Assembly (NCBI GenBank): GCA_029063695.1
Contig: JAIDNR010000374.1
Coordinates: 1 to 5,308 of the forward strand
From: Ruminococcus sp.
GTDB lineage: Bacteria > Bacillota > Clostridia > Oscillospirales > Ruminococcaceae
Length of the DNA: 5,308 bases
Direction: 5' to 3'
Below, one piece after another: positions 5,051 through 5,308 of the stretch. A program made the translations under genes and the position numbers. The first letter of the stretch is position 1; each line of letters begins with the position of its first letter. The notes beneath the pieces are model-generated. The model saw only the letters and a program-made list of their open reading frames with translations, was not told the DNA's origin and did no database searches.

Positions 5051-5308
5051 ATGAAAAGAAGAAATTTTGCCCAAGTCCTGAAAGAAGCTAAAATTGATAT
5101 AAAAAGAGAATATAAACGATTGTATGATTTGTTTTACAAACCAGAAGAAAATATATTTCATGATTTGTCATTCGACTTAGAAAATCACCCAACACTTGCA
5201 GAAAAGATAAACAGTGTTTTTTTATCTTATCCATTTCGTGATACATGTACTTCTTTATGTGATTTTGATGAAAGTCATGGTTTCTTTTTTGAAGAATATC
5301 CTAAAAGA
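5051..5308 (+). CDS. Unrecognised protein in the type I operon (partial, runs off the right edge)
   Basis: An ATG at 5051 follows the hsdS stop (TAA, 5047-5049) by one base and has a perfect GGAGG at 5040-5044 with a 6-base gap. The frame stays open for 86 codons to the end of the window. The N-terminus is basic (MKRRNFAQVLKEAKIDIKRE) and probably helical. It continues with a DLFYKPEENIFHDLSFDL segment and acidic/aromatic stretches around CDFDESHGFFFEEY. It has no signal peptide or membrane segment, and it lacks the nuclease or helicase motifs expected at the start of HsdR, so it is not obviously hsdR. The tight spacing and strong ribosome binding site show that it is co-transcribed with hsdMS. 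A role tied to the restriction system or another defence cargo gene in the operon is inference; I recognise no family. Confidence 0.85.
   Translation, partial: MKRRNFAQVLKEAKIDIKREYKRLYDLFYKPEENIFHDLSFDLENHPTLAEKINSVFLSYPFRDTCTSLCDFDESHGFFFEEYPKR

Overview
The window looks like an accessory (defence-type) region of an AT-rich Gram-positive bacterium, most likely a gut or rumen clostridial relative such as a Ruminococcus-type Firmicute. This is inferred from the AT-rich intergenic DNA, near-perfect sigma-A type promoters (TTGACA/TATAAT), strong GGAG-type ribosome binding sites and the style of the protein sequences. No gene here fixes the species.

Layout. Positions 1-640 hold no convincing intact gene: a short open frame enters from the left edge (to 146), an 18-bp perfect inverted repeat encloses 137 bp (197-369), and a short frame remnant (491-613) is followed by a clear intrinsic terminator (648-683). 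From 684 to 883 there are small direct repeats, a GTTAAC dyad, and a strong promoter with a ribosome binding site. These now lead only into a 7-codon mini-frame and a decayed gene: the C-terminal nuclease part of a type III restriction (Res) subunit (884-1480). That gene has lost its helicase part and carries an in-frame TGA.

Between this relic and the next operon is the most unusual part (1605-2024): a perfect extended -10 promoter, a small hairpin at the predicted RNA start, four CRISPR-type repeats of 28-29 bp with 37-38-bp spacers, and a long hairpin followed by T-runs. Together they read as a self-contained non-coding transcription unit, a CRISPR mini-array with no cas gene in the window.

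From 2026 onward a second promoter drives a type I restriction-modification operon: hsdM (2138-3916), hsdS (3913-5049, overlapping by ATGA) and a third, unrecognised gene starting at 5051 behind an excellent ribosome binding site and running off the right edge. HsdM and HsdS together would form the sequence-specific adenine methyltransferase. The HsdR motor/nuclease is not seen and may lie downstream. Overall the window shows one apparently working methylation system, one dead restriction system and one orphan CRISPR-like RNA locus packed within about 4.5 kb.
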